A stretch of DNA of 64,000 nucleotides. It comes from CAZUDO01 sp964618895 (GTDB taxonomy: Bacteria > Desulfobacterota > Binatia > DP-6). The notes beneath the pieces are model-generated. The model made no database searches. It was not told the origin of the DNA and saw only the letters and a list, made by a program, of their open reading frames with translations. Position numbers and translations under genes: made by a program. Location of the stretch: contig CAZUDO010000063.1 in assembly GCA_964618895.1 (NCBI GenBank), positions 10,517 through 74,516 on the forward strand, read 5' to 3'. This document shows positions 1 to 8,399 of this stretch, in pieces (the first letter of the stretch is position 1; each line of letters starts with the position of its first letter).

Positions 1-311
1 GCGCCGTCGCGGTTGTGGTCGACGTGGAGGACATAGAGGACGTGGTCGTCGAAGGCGAAGTAGTTGGGGCCGGAGCCCGGCTCCTGTCCGGGCACCACGT
101 TCATGATGAAAGCTACGCGACGCTCGGCGAGCGGGCGCGCCACGTTGGCGGCGTCGTAGCTCACGAAGGCGTACACGTCGGTGATGTCCGCGCCCGGGTC
201 GAGGGTCATGAGGGGCGCTTCGCGATGACTGGCCGCGCCTGCCGGGGTCGTCCCGAGCGTGAGGGCCAGCCCGGCCGCGGCCAGGCCGCGGCAGAGTCTC
301 GTCGTCTGCAT
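1..311 (-). CDS. DUF4331 family secreted protein (5' part, runs off the left edge)
   Basis: The first 103 codons of a minus-strand gene are visible; the rest lies beyond the window. The ATG at 311-309 opens a typical Sec signal peptide (hydrophobic stretch ending in AGAA). The mature start reads ASHREAPLMTLDPGADITDV, which is the hallmark N-terminus of DUF4331. The fragment goes on with YAFVSYD and NYFAFDDHVLYVLHVDHNRDG, also typical of the family. The function of DUF4331 is not established; members are extracytoplasmic and often sit beside ECF sigma/anti-sigma genes. Here the gene diverges from such a pair across about 150 bp, so it may be a target of that sigma factor. That link is inference. 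Confidence 0.9.
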   Translation of the reverse strand, partial: MQTTRLCRGLAAAGLALTLGTTPAGAASHREAPLMTLDPGADITDVYAFVSYDAANVARPLAERRVAFIMNVVPGQEPGSGPNYFAFDDHVLYVLHVDHNRDG

Positions 312-460
312 GGGTTCTCTTCCTTTCGTCCGTTGCCGGTTGCTGCGGGGCGCCCGCGTCACAGGACCCTACGGAGGCAGAGGCGCCGGTGGATGTCGCA
401 CCTGAGGGGGGTGCGTGCTACGAGCGCGCCAGAGATCCAGACGACGGGTCCCGCCCGTAC

Positions 461-1084
461 ATGCCTCCAGAGGAAGAGCATCCCGTGCCGTCGGCACACA
501 GCCTGGCAGCCGTTCCACCCCGTCGGGAGGACCTCGGCGACCTGATCAGCCGCACGGCCCGGGGAGAGGAGTCCGCCCTGGCAGCCTTGTATGATCTCAC
601 CGCCGCACAGGTGAACGGCTTGGCGCTCCGCATCCTGAACGACCGGGGCGCGGCCGAGGAAGTGACCGGCGACGTGTACCTGCAGGTCTGGCGCCAGGCG
701 GCACACTACGACGCCGACCGCGGCACGCCGCTCGCCTGGCTGCTCACGATCACGCGCAGCCGCGCCATCGACCGCCTGCGCAGTGGCGCCACGCAGCGCG
801 CGCACACGGCACCGCTGCGGGCGGCCATCGCCTTGCCGTCGGCCGCGCCGGGGCCCGAGGACGAGTCGCATCTCAGCCAGCGCCGGCGCTTCGTGCAGCA
901 GGCGCTGGTGCAGCTGCCCGCCGAGCAGCGCCGCGCCATCGAGCTGGCCTACTTCGGCGGGCAGAGCCATAGTGAGATCGCGGCCACGCTCGGCGAGCCG
1001 CTCGGCACCGTGAAGACGCGCGTCCGCCTCGGCATGCGGCGGCTGCGCGACGCGCTCGGCGCCGCCGGGAAGGACGCCTTCTGA
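461..1084 (+). CDS. ECF-family RNA polymerase sigma factor
   Basis: The protein has 207 residues from the ATG at 461; an in-frame ATG at 389 would add a poorly conserved leader. Residues 30-110 form sigma region 2, with the core-binding helix AAEEVTGDVYLQVWRQA and the segment PLAWLLTITRSRAIDRLR. Residues 140-200 form region 4, a helix-turn-helix reading LPAEQRRAIELAYFGGQSHS and then GTVKTRVRLGMRRLR. It therefore redirects RNA polymerase to a small regulon. Its stop shares one base with the start of the anti-sigma gene, so the two are translationally coupled. The sequence is closest in style to the SigK/ChrR-controlled ECF groups. The inducing signal cannot be read from the sequence. Confidence 0.93.
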   Translation: MPPEEEHPVPSAHSLAAVPPRREDLGDLISRTARGEESALAALYDLTAAQVNGLALRILNDRGAAEEVTGDVYLQVWRQAAHYDADRGTPLAWLLTITRSRAIDRLRSGATQRAHTAPLRAAIALPSAAPGPEDESHLSQRRRFVQQALVQLPAEQRRAIELAYFGGQSHSEIAATLGEPLGTVKTRVRLGMRRLRDALGAAGKDAF

Positions 1085-1656
1085 TGCACACCACACTCAC
1101 CGAACCCCTGCGCGAGCGCGCGGCCCTGTACGCCCTGGACGCCCTGGCGCCGGGCGAGCGTCACGAATTCGAGCAGCATCTGGCCGGCGGGTGCGCGGTG
1201 TGTGCGTCCGAAGTGGACTCGCTCAGCGCGGTGGCGGGCAATCTCGCGCTGGCGGCCGAGCCGGTCGCACCCTCGCCCGCCGTGCGCGCCCGGGTGCTCG
1301 CCGAGGCCACGCGCCCGCAGCAGGCCACGGCCGATGCCTTCCCGCTCGTGCTGCAGGACGAGGGCACGTGGACCGAGATCGCCGCCGGCGCGCACCGCAA
1401 GATGCTCCTCGGCACGGAGACCCGGGGCGCCCTCAGCTACCTCATCCGCATGCAGCCGCGCGCGCGCGTGGGCCGGCACGTCCACGATTCGATCGAGCAC
1501 TGCTACGTCGTCTCCGGCGACGCGTACATCAACGGGCGGCATCTGTTCGCCGGCGACTTCACGGCGGCCCTCGTCGGCAGCACGCACGACGAGAGCACCA
1601 CCGACGGCGGCTGCGTCCTCCTGCTCGTCGAGAGCCGGCCCGGGTTCTCGGCGTAG
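1084..1656 (+). CDS. ChrR-like anti-sigma factor with C-terminal cupin domain
   Basis: This 190-residue protein should hold the adjacent sigma factor inactive. The N-terminal helical part carries a zinc-binding anti-sigma signature: H27 and H32 followed by C37 and C40 (HLAGGCAVC). Residues 85-185 are a cupin barrel with candidate metal ligands H132, H134, E138 and H168. This two-domain layout matches ChrR, whose cupin domain is needed for the response to singlet oxygen and organic peroxides. No membrane segment is visible, so it should be cytoplasmic. The ATG overlaps the sigma stop (TGATG). The family assignment is firm; the stimulus is inferred from ChrR. Confidence 0.88.
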   Translation: MHTTLTEPLRERAALYALDALAPGERHEFEQHLAGGCAVCASEVDSLSAVAGNLALAAEPVAPSPAVRARVLAEATRPQQATADAFPLVLQDEGTWTEIAAGAHRKMLLGTETRGALSYLIRMQPRARVGRHVHDSIEHCYVVSGDAYINGRHLFAGDFTAALVGSTHDESTTDGGCVLLLVESRPGFSA

Positions 1657-1717
1657 GGGTTACCGCCGCCGACTGCCGGCGAGATCCGGCGACGCCGGGC
1701 GTCCGTAGTCGTCGGTG

Positions 1718-2551
1718 ATGGACGGCTTCGATCTCGACAGCTACGTGGCGCGCTCCCGGGCACTCGATCTGACCGGGATCCACTGGGAGGCGGTGCCGGA
1801 CCATCCGCTGCCGCCGGAGGCACTGCGGACGCTCCGCTACATGCAGGACATCGAGAGCCACACCGTCATCTACCTCCGTACGCTGCTGGCGACGCGCGCG
1901 GTGGACGATCCCGAGGTGGCGACGTTCTTCGCCTGCTGGCTGTACGAGGAGACTTCTCACGGCCGGGCGCTGGCGCGCTTCCTCGCCGCGGCGGGGGCGG
2001 CCATTGTCACGCGACCGCGGTCGCAGGTAAGCGTCGGGCAGCGGCTGGAAGCGGCCGCCACCGCGCTGCTCGCCAAGGCATGGCCCGACTTCGTGGCCGT
2101 GCACATGACCTGGGGCGCCATCAACGAGCTCACCACCTTGACCGGATACCGGAGGCTGGCCGCGGTGGCTGGCCATCCGGTGCTGACCGAGCTGCTGGGC
2201 CGCATCATGCGCGACGAGTCCCGGCATTTTCTCTTCTACTTCCACCAGGCCCGCGCCCGGCTGGCGCGGCCGCGCACCGCCCGGCTGGCGCGGCTGCTCG
2301 TCGATCGTTTCTGGGCGCCGGTCGGCAGTGGCGTGCAGCCGGCCGGGGAGACGCGCGCGCTGGCGCGCTACCTGTTCGACGGCACCGACGGCCGGGCGGC
2401 GGCGCGCAAGGTGGATGCGACCATTCGCGAGCTGCCGGGGTTCCAGGACGTACCGCTCCTCGACGCCTGGATCGAGCGCGCGGTCCACGGCGGCCGCCCG
2501 CCGAGACCGCGGGCTCAGAACCGCCAGCTGAGCCCCGCCCGTACGCGATAG
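1718..2551 (+). CDS. Ferritin-fold di-iron protein, acyl-ACP desaturase-like
   Basis: The 277-residue, mainly helical protein shows the ligand pattern of soluble di-iron enzymes: E46 in MQDIESHTV, E78xxH81 in LYEETSH, E137 in AINELTTL, and E167xxH170 in MRDESRH. The DExRH helix resembles that of acyl-ACP desaturases. The likely chemistry is O2-dependent desaturation or hydroxylation of a carrier-bound acyl chain, but N-oxygenases share the fold, so the substrate is open. A GTG directly before the ATG (1715) is an alternative start. The gene follows the sigma/anti-sigma pair after 61 bp and its 3' end overlaps the convergent outer-membrane gene by 37 bp. Confidence 0.75.
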   Translation: MDGFDLDSYVARSRALDLTGIHWEAVPDHPLPPEALRTLRYMQDIESHTVIYLRTLLATRAVDDPEVATFFACWLYEETSHGRALARFLAAAGAAIVTRPRSQVSVGQRLEAAATALLAKAWPDFVAVHMTWGAINELTTLTGYRRLAAVAGHPVLTELLGRIMRDESRHFLFYFHQARARLARPRTARLARLLVDRFWAPVGSGVQPAGETRALARYLFDGTDGRAAARKVDATIRELPGFQDVPLLDAWIERAVHGGRPPRPRAQNRQLSPARTR

Positions 2552-3480
2552 TCCGGCATGATCTGCAGCCCCGTGTCGTGCTGGAGCACGGGCAGATCCA
2601 CCCCCGCCTCGGCGGCCAGGTTCGTTCGCCACGTGAACGCGATGCGCGGGCCGAGGAAGAGCGCCGTGATCGCCGTGTCGTCGAGCTGGCGGCCCTGCTG
2701 CTGGTCGTTGCCCTTGATTTCCCCGGAGAACACCGCCTGCAGACCGAGGGAGTACTCGTGCGTGGCGAGCGCGAACACGCCCGGCCCGGCGCTCCACATG
2801 AGGTCGTTGGCGTAACGGTAGTCGAAGGCGCCGACCGTCCGGATGGCGTACTGGCCGCTCGCCGTGACGTACAGCCGGTCCCAGCTCCAGAAGAGCTGCG
2901 CCCCCACGATGCCGTCGACGGATCCCGATCCGAGCGCCAGGTCGTGGCCGTGGACGCCACTGCCGCCGGACTCGGCGTGGTCGGCGTCCTCCTCCGCCAG
3001 CGGGCTCGGGTTCCCGCTCGGCAGCTCGAGGCCCCCGAGCACCGAGAAGCGGAACACGCTGTGCGCGGTCACGACGTGATGCACCAGGATCTGGCCGAGG
3101 AGCGACAGGTCCCCGAAGCCCGACACGGCGCCCTGGACGACACGGCCGCCCTCGAGCCGCCGGAAGTGCCGCGTGATCACCGGCAGATTCAGCTGTGCCG
3201 TCAGGCGCGGCGTGAAGGTGTAGCCGGCGACGAGCTGCGTGATCGAGCTGTTGATGCGCTCGCCGGCCGGATTGGGCACCTGGTCCCCGTCCCGTCGCAG
3301 GGTGCCGAAGTGCGTGAACTGCTCGGCCACGGCGACCCATGGCCCGGGCTGGCTCAGGCGCGCGTCGGTGGCGGTGTAGACGGCGCAGACGTCGCACGCA
3401 GATGCAGGCTCGCTCGCGGCCACGATGGCCGCCAGCATCAGGGCGATCCGGCGCCCCGACGCACGATGTGGTCGTTCCAT
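2515..3480 (-). CDS. Outer-membrane beta-barrel protein, transporter-like
   Basis: The 321-residue protein has a signal peptide ending near ASA, then a CDVC motif at the mature N-terminus. The rest is built of alternating short strands rich in aromatic residues and ends in GLSWRF, the terminal-Phe signal recognised by the BAM complex. The pattern resembles the transporter/phenol meta-pathway (MetA-like) barrels. The CxxC directly after the signal peptide could attach a ligand or metal. The small cysteine-rich gene 78 bp upstream on the same strand probably shares its operon. The substrate is unknown. The 3' end overlaps the convergent di-iron gene. Confidence 0.7.
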   Translation of the reverse strand: MERPHRASGRRIALMLAAIVAASEPASACDVCAVYTATDARLSQPGPWVAVAEQFTHFGTLRRDGDQVPNPAGERINSSITQLVAGYTFTPRLTAQLNLPVITRHFRRLEGGRVVQGAVSGFGDLSLLGQILVHHVVTAHSVFRFSVLGGLELPSGNPSPLAEEDADHAESGGSGVHGHDLALGSGSVDGIVGAQLFWSWDRLYVTASGQYAIRTVGAFDYRYANDLMWSAGPGVFALATHEYSLGLQAVFSGEIKGNDQQQGRQLDDTAITALFLGPRIAFTWRTNLAAEAGVDLPVLQHDTGLQIMPDYRVRAGLSWRF

Positions 3481-3558
3481 GAAGACACGTCTCCCCTGTA
3501 GATGGCAGGCGCCGGACGGACGTCGTCCCTCCGGCGCGTTCCGATCGTCGTGCCAGGA

Positions 3559-3936
3559 TCAGCCGCGAACGACTCGGGGGGGATCGGTGGGCGGCTCGGC
3601 TGCCCCGCGCGTGGGGCGGTGCCCGGCGGCCGGCGCGCCGCACAACTGCGCGAGCGCGGGGGGCAGCATGCGCTGCTCCTCGAGCGTCACACCCAGCGTG
3701 ACCGGCGCATCGGTGACCGCGTCGTGACCGCAGGCGCTGCGCAGGCAGACGGTGTCGCTCGGCGTCACCGGCGCGCGGTGGCAGCCGAGCTTGCGGGCGC
3801 CGGGGGCCTCGTCCGCGCGCCGGGCGTGCATCGGGCAGCCGGGCGGGCACTCGACGCAGCCGCGCGGGAAGCTCGGCGAAATGCTGGCGAGCAACGCCAG
3901 CATCATCACCAGCGCACAAAGCCGGCGCGGTCGCAT
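3559..3936 (-). CDS. Small secreted cysteine-rich protein, unknown
   Basis: This 125-residue product begins with an Arg-rich start and a hydrophobic signal peptide (ALVMMLALLASI). The mature part carries seven cysteines, including CVECPPGC, then isolated Cys and His residues around positions 52-71. I do not recognise the family. The layout (export signal, Cys/His pairs, Pro-rich tail) would suit metal binding or a disulfide-held periplasmic protein. It lies directly upstream of an outer-membrane barrel on the same strand, so the two may act together. A much longer open frame continues upstream to 4638, but it is antisense to a clear cytochrome gene; the ATG at 3936 gives the only sensible start. 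Confidence 0.55.
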   Translation of the reverse strand: MRPRRLCALVMMLALLASISPSFPRGCVECPPGCPMHARRADEAPGARKLGCHRAPVTPSDTVCLRSACGHDAVTDAPVTLGVTLEEQRMLPPALAQLCGAPAAGHRPTRGAAEPPTDPPRVVRG

Positions 3937-4017
3937 GCCGGCGGGTTGGGTACCATCCGGGCGCCGGGGGGCGCAAGGCGGGATTCCGGAACTTCTGTGA
4001 TAGGCACGCCAACCGTC

Positions 4018-4890
4018 ATGACCAGACTTTTGGCGTCCCTCGCCGTCCTGACATGCTTCGCCTGCCGCGATCCGCAGCCGCCCGCGTCCCCGACCGCGTC
4101 GCCCCCGCTCGCCAAGCCCGGTCTGCGCATCTCCATGGCCGCGTTGCACGACGCCGGCGGCGTCCCGCCCGGCTGGAAGCTGACGCCGCCCCCGGGCGAC
4201 CCGGACGCGGGCCAGCGCGCCTTCGTCGACCTCGGCTGCGACTCGTGTCACCTGGTGCGCGCGGACCTCGCCGCCGCACCGCCCGACACCGAGCAGAAAG
4301 GCCCGGAGCTGACCACCATGGGTGGCCACCATCCGCCGGAGTATTTTCTGGAGTCGATCCTCACCCCGGACGCCGTGCTGATAGAGGGTCCCGGGTACAT
4401 CGGCGACGACGGGCGCTCCACCATGCCGTCGTATCCCGACCTGACGGTGACGCAGCTCGCCGATCTGGTCGCCTACCTGCAGACGCTCACCGGCCCCGGC
4501 GGCGGGTCGGCGAAACGGCGCGGACCGATCGGCCTCGCGCAACGCCCTACCCCACCCAAGACGAGAGCGGGCGTGTTCTACGTCCAGACCTACGATGCCA
4601 AGCCGGGCCGGCTCGCCGACCTGGAGGCCTGGTTCCACGACCCGGGCCGGGCCGCATTCCTCGCCGTCCCGGGCCTGGTGTCAATCGACACCTACGTCGA
4701 CAACACGCGTCCGGGGCCGGGCATGATCGCGATGTTCGGCTTCGCCGACGACGCGGCGCTGTCGCGCTTCATGCAGGACCCCGCCGCCACGGCGCTCAAG
4801 GACAAGGTCGACGAGTTCTCCGGGGCGCACGGGCACCAGATCTTCCGCACGCCGCCGGTGTACCGGGTGGAGAGCCTGTCGACGCCCTAG
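4018..4890 (+). CDS. Lipoprotein cytochrome c fused to a monooxygenase-like alpha/beta domain
   Basis: The 290-residue protein starts with a lipobox (LTCFAC), so it should be anchored in a membrane facing the periplasm. One class I cytochrome c domain covers about residues 60-165: heme-binding CDSCH at 74-78, distal Met in STMPSYPDLT, and the closing helix QLADLVAYLQTL. Residues 185-290 form a second domain with the rhythm of dimeric alpha/beta-barrel (antibiotic biosynthesis monooxygenase-like) folds. The fusion suggests electron delivery to, or sensing by, the C-terminal domain; this is inference. The gene ends on the same CTAG as the convergent neighbour. Confidence 0.75.
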   Translation: MTRLLASLAVLTCFACRDPQPPASPTASPPLAKPGLRISMAALHDAGGVPPGWKLTPPPGDPDAGQRAFVDLGCDSCHLVRADLAAAPPDTEQKGPELTTMGGHHPPEYFLESILTPDAVLIEGPGYIGDDGRSTMPSYPDLTVTQLADLVAYLQTLTGPGGGSAKRRGPIGLAQRPTPPKTRAGVFYVQTYDAKPGRLADLEAWFHDPGRAAFLAVPGLVSIDTYVDNTRPGPGMIAMFGFADDAALSRFMQDPAATALKDKVDEFSGAHGHQIFRTPPVYRVESLSTP

Positions 4891-5456
4891 CGGATCCAGG
4901 GCCAGCCGCCGCCCACGTCGCAGTCGCTCGGAATGCGCACGCGGCGGGACGACACGCTCTTCCGGGTCAGCTTCACGCCGTTGAAGAAGTCGTCGTCGCC
5001 GACGATGAGCGCCAGCGGCCGGCACACCGGGTCGTTCACGAACATCGCCGACAGGTCGATTCCCTGCAGCACGAACCGCACGCCCCAGCTGCCGTCGGTG
5101 TGCCGCATGAGCCGGAGCATGCGGATGCCCCGCTCCGGCGCGGGCTTGGCGACGTACGAGTACACCCGCTGGTTGCGGGTGGTGAGCTTCCCCGCTGCCA
5201 GGCGGAAGTTCTCCTCTCCAATGGACAGCAGCAGCGGCTCCTGGTCGGGGAAGATGCCGTTGGTGTCGGGGTAGAGATCGAACTGCCAGCGGGACGCCTT
5301 GAGGATGCCGTTCCCGGTCTCGAGATCGAGCTTGCCGCGGCCCGGGTTGACGGTGAGGATGCCGTGGAAGATGGGCTCCGTGATCGAAACCTGCGCGCCG
5401 ACGGTGGACGCCACGAGCACGCACACGGCAAGCACGAGTCCATGCATCGTCGCCAT
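4887..5456 (-). CDS. Secreted protein of unknown function
   Basis: The 189-residue product has a signal peptide (hydrophobic core after MHGLVLAV, cleavage near VGA). The mature part is beta-rich, with phrases such as GRGKLDLETGNGILKASRWQ and ILYDxN-like turns, and lacks transmembrane segments. I do not recognise the family. Starts at 5456 and 5447 are both possible. Its stop codon and that of the convergent cytochrome gene lie in the same CTAG tetramer. It is followed after 35 bp upstream by other secreted-protein genes on the same strand, so a secreted-protein operon running 7698 to 4887 is plausible. Confidence 0.6.
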   Translation of the reverse strand: MATMHGLVLAVCVLVASTVGAQVSITEPIFHGILTVNPGRGKLDLETGNGILKASRWQFDLYPDTNGIFPDQEPLLLSIGEENFRLAAGKLTTRNQRVYSYVAKPAPERGIRMLRLMRHTDGSWGVRFVLQGIDLSAMFVNDPVCRPLALIVGDDDFFNGVKLTRKSVSSRRVRIPSDCDVGGGWPWIR

Positions 5457-5491
5457 CCTAGCGGGTTCGCATTTCCCAGACCAGCCCCGAC

Positions 5492-6499
5492 TCAGCGCAC
5501 GCTCAGGATGGTGCCGCGACGCCGGGCACGCAGCGTCTGCGTGGTGCGCGTCACCAGCCCGCCCACGTCCATCGCGAGGTCCAGGGTGGTGCCGTCGGCG
5601 GGCAGCGGGTTGATCACCCCGGAGAGCCGGATCCTGAGCCGGTAGACGGCGACCGGCCTCCGCTTCACGCGCCGGATTTCGACCGCGTTCTGCCCGTTCG
5701 TGCTCTGGCCGACGAAGGCGCTCCGCCCGCGCGGCACGAGCCCGTCGAGCGACAGGCCGCGGCTTCCGAACGTCCCGCGCGCCAGCACGCGCGCCGGGCG
5801 TGCGAAGTCGGCGGCGGCGTCCCCGGAGACGAGCTTCGCACGCAGCGTCAGGCCGGAGGCGGTCACGGTGCCTTTGAGCCTCACGATGCGCGGGGCAAGC
5901 GCGAACTGATCCAGGTCGGGGGCCGGCGCCGCCACACACGTGAAGCGCATGAACGCGGGCGCATCGGTGTACGGGAACGGCAGGCCCGTCAGGCGAGTCG
6001 CGCCCACGATCGCCAGGCTGCCGTCGGGCGCGATCGGCTGGCCCGGGGCGTCGGAGATATCCTCGCCGACCCCGGCCGGTCCGCTGGTGAGCGTGGTCGG
6101 CACGGCATACGCGGTGCCGCCGACGGTGAGGACGAGCGGCACGTCCGTCGCCACCAGCTCGCCACTCGCCAGCAGGCGTGCCGAGAACACCGCCGGGAAC
6201 GTGAGCGACGCGCCCGGCCCGAGGCCGGCCAGCACGCGCGGCGGCGGCGCGGCGGCACACTTCCCGCGCGGGTCGGCGGCGTCGGCAGGACAGAGCTGCG
6301 CCGTGCTCGTCCCCGTGTCGTACAGGATGCGCAGCTGGTCCGTCGGCCCCGCGGGCGCCGCGACGATGCGGAGACCGATCGACGGCAGGGTGATCTCGAG
6401 CGGCTCCGGCGAGCACGCGCTCGGCAACACCGGCGCGCTATGCGCGCGGGCGGTGGACGACACGAGGAGCACGGATACGATCAGCAGGGGGGTCTTCAT
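5492..6499 (-). CDS. Large secreted beta-rich protein, unknown
   Basis: The protein has 335 residues with a clear signal peptide (MKTPLLIVSVLLVSSTARA). The mature chain is low in charge clusters and rich in beta-forming and Gly/Pro segments, with about five cysteines. A C-terminal section near residues 210-335 resembles the immunoglobulin-like or jelly-roll tails common on secreted proteins in this genome (LRLKGTV/LRAKL-type strands). I cannot name a family. The ATG overlaps the stop of the upstream copper-monooxygenase-like gene by four bases (ATGA), so the two are coupled and probably function together outside the cytoplasm. Confidence 0.6.
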   Translation of the reverse strand: MKTPLLIVSVLLVSSTARAHSAPVLPSACSPEPLEITLPSIGLRIVAAPAGPTDQLRILYDTGTSTAQLCPADAADPRGKCAAAPPPRVLAGLGPGASLTFPAVFSARLLASGELVATDVPLVLTVGGTAYAVPTTLTSGPAGVGEDISDAPGQPIAPDGSLAIVGATRLTGLPFPYTDAPAFMRFTCVAAPAPDLDQFALAPRIVRLKGTVTASGLTLRAKLVSGDAAADFARPARVLARGTFGSRGLSLDGLVPRGRSAFVGQSTNGQNAVEIRRVKRRPVAVYRLRIRLSGVINPLPADGTTLDLAMDVGGLVTRTTQTLRARRRGTILSVR

Positions 6500-7698
6500 C
6501 GGATGGGACACTCCTGGCCGGCTGGGGCATCGACGACCGCGTCGAAAGCAGCGCCAACGAGCGCGCAGGCCTCGTCGTCCGGCGTCACGCCCGCCACCAG
6601 CGTGGCCGGGACGCAGGCGCCGGTGAACGTCCGCCCCGGATACGACGCATCCGTTCCCGGGCACTCGGCAGCTGCCGGCCGGGTCCCGGCGCACGGCTTC
6701 GCGGGGACGCCCGCCGTCCCCGGCGTGACGCCGGCCATCTCCTCGCACCCGAGACGCACGGGGGTGGTGACGCCGTTGTCGGTCCAGCAGGCGTAGCGCA
6801 ACGCCTCGCCCGGGCGCACCAGCAGGGGCGCGAGCACCCGGTCGAGCGTGCCCAGGTCGGTGTAGTCGGCCGCGCCGAACAGATGCCGGCGGCCGGGCTC
6901 GAAGGGATTCTCGATCCCGTCAGCAGGATCGCGGGCGACGCCACTGCCATCGAGCAGGTCCACACCGAGGAAGCGCGCACGCTTGTGCATGTGTCCGGAA
7001 AGGAAGAGGACGCAGGCCGCGGCCGGCGGGGTCCACACGTCGCCCGGGGGGGTGCCGGTCGACGCTTCGGTGGAGCGCACCGTCCCGGGCGCGACTGCCA
7101 GCGCCTGTTCGGCGGTACGAACCGCGAACGGCCGTGCGAGACGGCGCTCTTCCTTCGCCGGGGCGCGACGCAGGATCACCTTGGTGGAGGCGCGGCGCGT
7201 GCGCGTGCCGGTGTTGACCCACTCGCCCGACAACACGAAGCCGAGCCCGTCGGGCAATCCGCCGGGGGTCGCGGGTACGGGATCGAGCCGGAGGGCCACC
7301 CCCGGCGGCAGGACCCGTCGCGTCGGGGAGAATGTGCCGCTGGCAACCACCAGCCGCTGGTCGCGGTCGACGGGGCCGAGGTCGAGGCAGCCACGGCTGG
7401 CGACGATCCGCCCCGCGTCGGCGGCCAGCTCGCCCAGGCGCTCGCCGTGATACTGATAGACCAGGAAGTGCTGCGGCGCGAAGTCGACGCGCACGCCGCG
7501 GTGGCGGATCTCGTACGAAGCCAGGTCGAAGGGCGTCCGCATCGGGACGCGCACCAGCACGCACAGCTCGCTGTCACCGCCGGGCGGCAGGGTGAAGGCG
7601 GGGAAGCGGAGCTTCACGGCGCGGGGCTCGCGCGCCGCCACCGGCGCCGCCAGCAGGAGCGTCACGGCGACGAGGGGTATCCAGGCCAGGCGAGGCAT
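6496..7698 (-). CDS. Secreted copper type II monooxygenase-like protein
   Basis: The 400-residue protein has a signal peptide (WIPLVAVTLLLAAPVAA) and two beta domains like those of ascorbate-dependent copper monooxygenases (PHM/DBM, PNGase-F-like fold). H77 and H84 (QHFLVYQYH) lie in the first half. The motif SGHMHKRA at 234-241 matches the His-x-His copper-ligand pair of the second half, and several Cys pairs could form the usual disulfides. A substrate cannot be assigned, and the usual CuH His-His pair is not obvious, so it may bind copper without full catalysis. It leads a two- or three-gene operon of secreted proteins. Confidence 0.65.
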   Translation of the reverse strand: MPRLAWIPLVAVTLLLAAPVAAREPRAVKLRFPAFTLPPGGDSELCVLVRVPMRTPFDLASYEIRHRGVRVDFAPQHFLVYQYHGERLGELAADAGRIVASRGCLDLGPVDRDQRLVVASGTFSPTRRVLPPGVALRLDPVPATPGGLPDGLGFVLSGEWVNTGTRTRRASTKVILRRAPAKEERRLARPFAVRTAEQALAVAPGTVRSTEASTGTPPGDVWTPPAAACVLFLSGHMHKRARFLGVDLLDGSGVARDPADGIENPFEPGRRHLFGAADYTDLGTLDRVLAPLLVRPGEALRYACWTDNGVTTPVRLGCEEMAGVTPGTAGVPAKPCAGTRPAAAECPGTDASYPGRTFTGACVPATLVAGVTPDDEACALVGAAFDAVVDAPAGQECPIR

Positions 7699-7757
7699 CG
7701 GGAAGAGGTCGTGCCGTCATGAAACCACGAGCAGGTGTTTCGGTCGAGCGCCGGCCG

Positions 7758-8372
7758 TCAGTGCACGGGCGGCACGGTCACCCGCTCGACGCCGCATCGG
7801 TCACGCCCCCGCCCGGGACAGGTGGTGGGACGGAGACGCTTGTCCAGGCAGACGTGCACCTCCTCGAGGAACCGCCCGTCGCAGACGACCCGCACCGCCC
7901 CGGCCGGCATGCCCGTGTTCGTGCGCAGGAACTCGCGCCGGACGTCGTGCACACGCACCACACGGGCCGTCCGGGGACGTACGAACGTCGTGGGGATCGT
8001 GACCGCGTCGTAGGCCGCCCGCACCTGCGCGAAGTACGCCCGCGCCTCGAGCCCGCTGCAGGTGCCGTGCTTCTCCCATTCGTGCGTGATGAGCCGGTCG
8101 CTCGGCATGATGTCCCGCATCCGCGTGCGCACGTCGTCGGGGATGCGCTCGCCCGCCCCGCACGAGACCGGCCCGGGCCCGCCGGCCCGGTCCGGCCAGA
8201 GGCCGTGGACGACGAACCCGTGGCGCGCCGCGCGCCCGCACTGCGGGCGGTCGCCAGGGTGGACGGTGCAGTGCTGCGGGGACCAGGACAGGCTCAGGGT
8301 GTAGGAGTCGAACTCGGCCGCCGGCGTGCTGCCGATCCGCACGGCAAGGACGACCAGCGCGGCGAACACCAT
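7758..8372 (-). CDS. Secreted ribonuclease T2
   Basis: The 204-residue protein carries both active-site segments of the RNase T2 family: CAS1 HGLWP at 56-60 and CAS2 HEWEKHGTC at 97-105. The catalytic His56, Glu98/Lys101 and His102 are all present. A short hydrophobic leader ending near STPAA and at least eight cysteines indicate export and disulfide bonding. It cleaves single-stranded RNA through a 2',3'-cyclic phosphate, probably in the periplasm or outside the cell for nutrient scavenging. It ends 59 bp before the next secreted-protein gene. Confidence is high because all catalytic residues are intact. Confidence 0.93.
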   Translation of the reverse strand: MVFAALVVLAVRIGSTPAAEFDSYTLSLSWSPQHCTVHPGDRPQCGRAARHGFVVHGLWPDRAGGPGPVSCGAGERIPDDVRTRMRDIMPSDRLITHEWEKHGTCSGLEARAYFAQVRAAYDAVTIPTTFVRPRTARVVRVHDVRREFLRTNTGMPAGAVRVVCDGRFLEEVHVCLDKRLRPTTCPGRGRDRCGVERVTVPPVH

Positions 8373-8399
8373 GCGCGCTCACGAACCACCCTCGCGGGC

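Noticed and set aside
1559..4012. An 817-codon minus-strand open frame
   Set aside because: It is antisense to several well-supported genes and rich in Arg/Pro/Ala; a shadow typical of GC-rich DNA.
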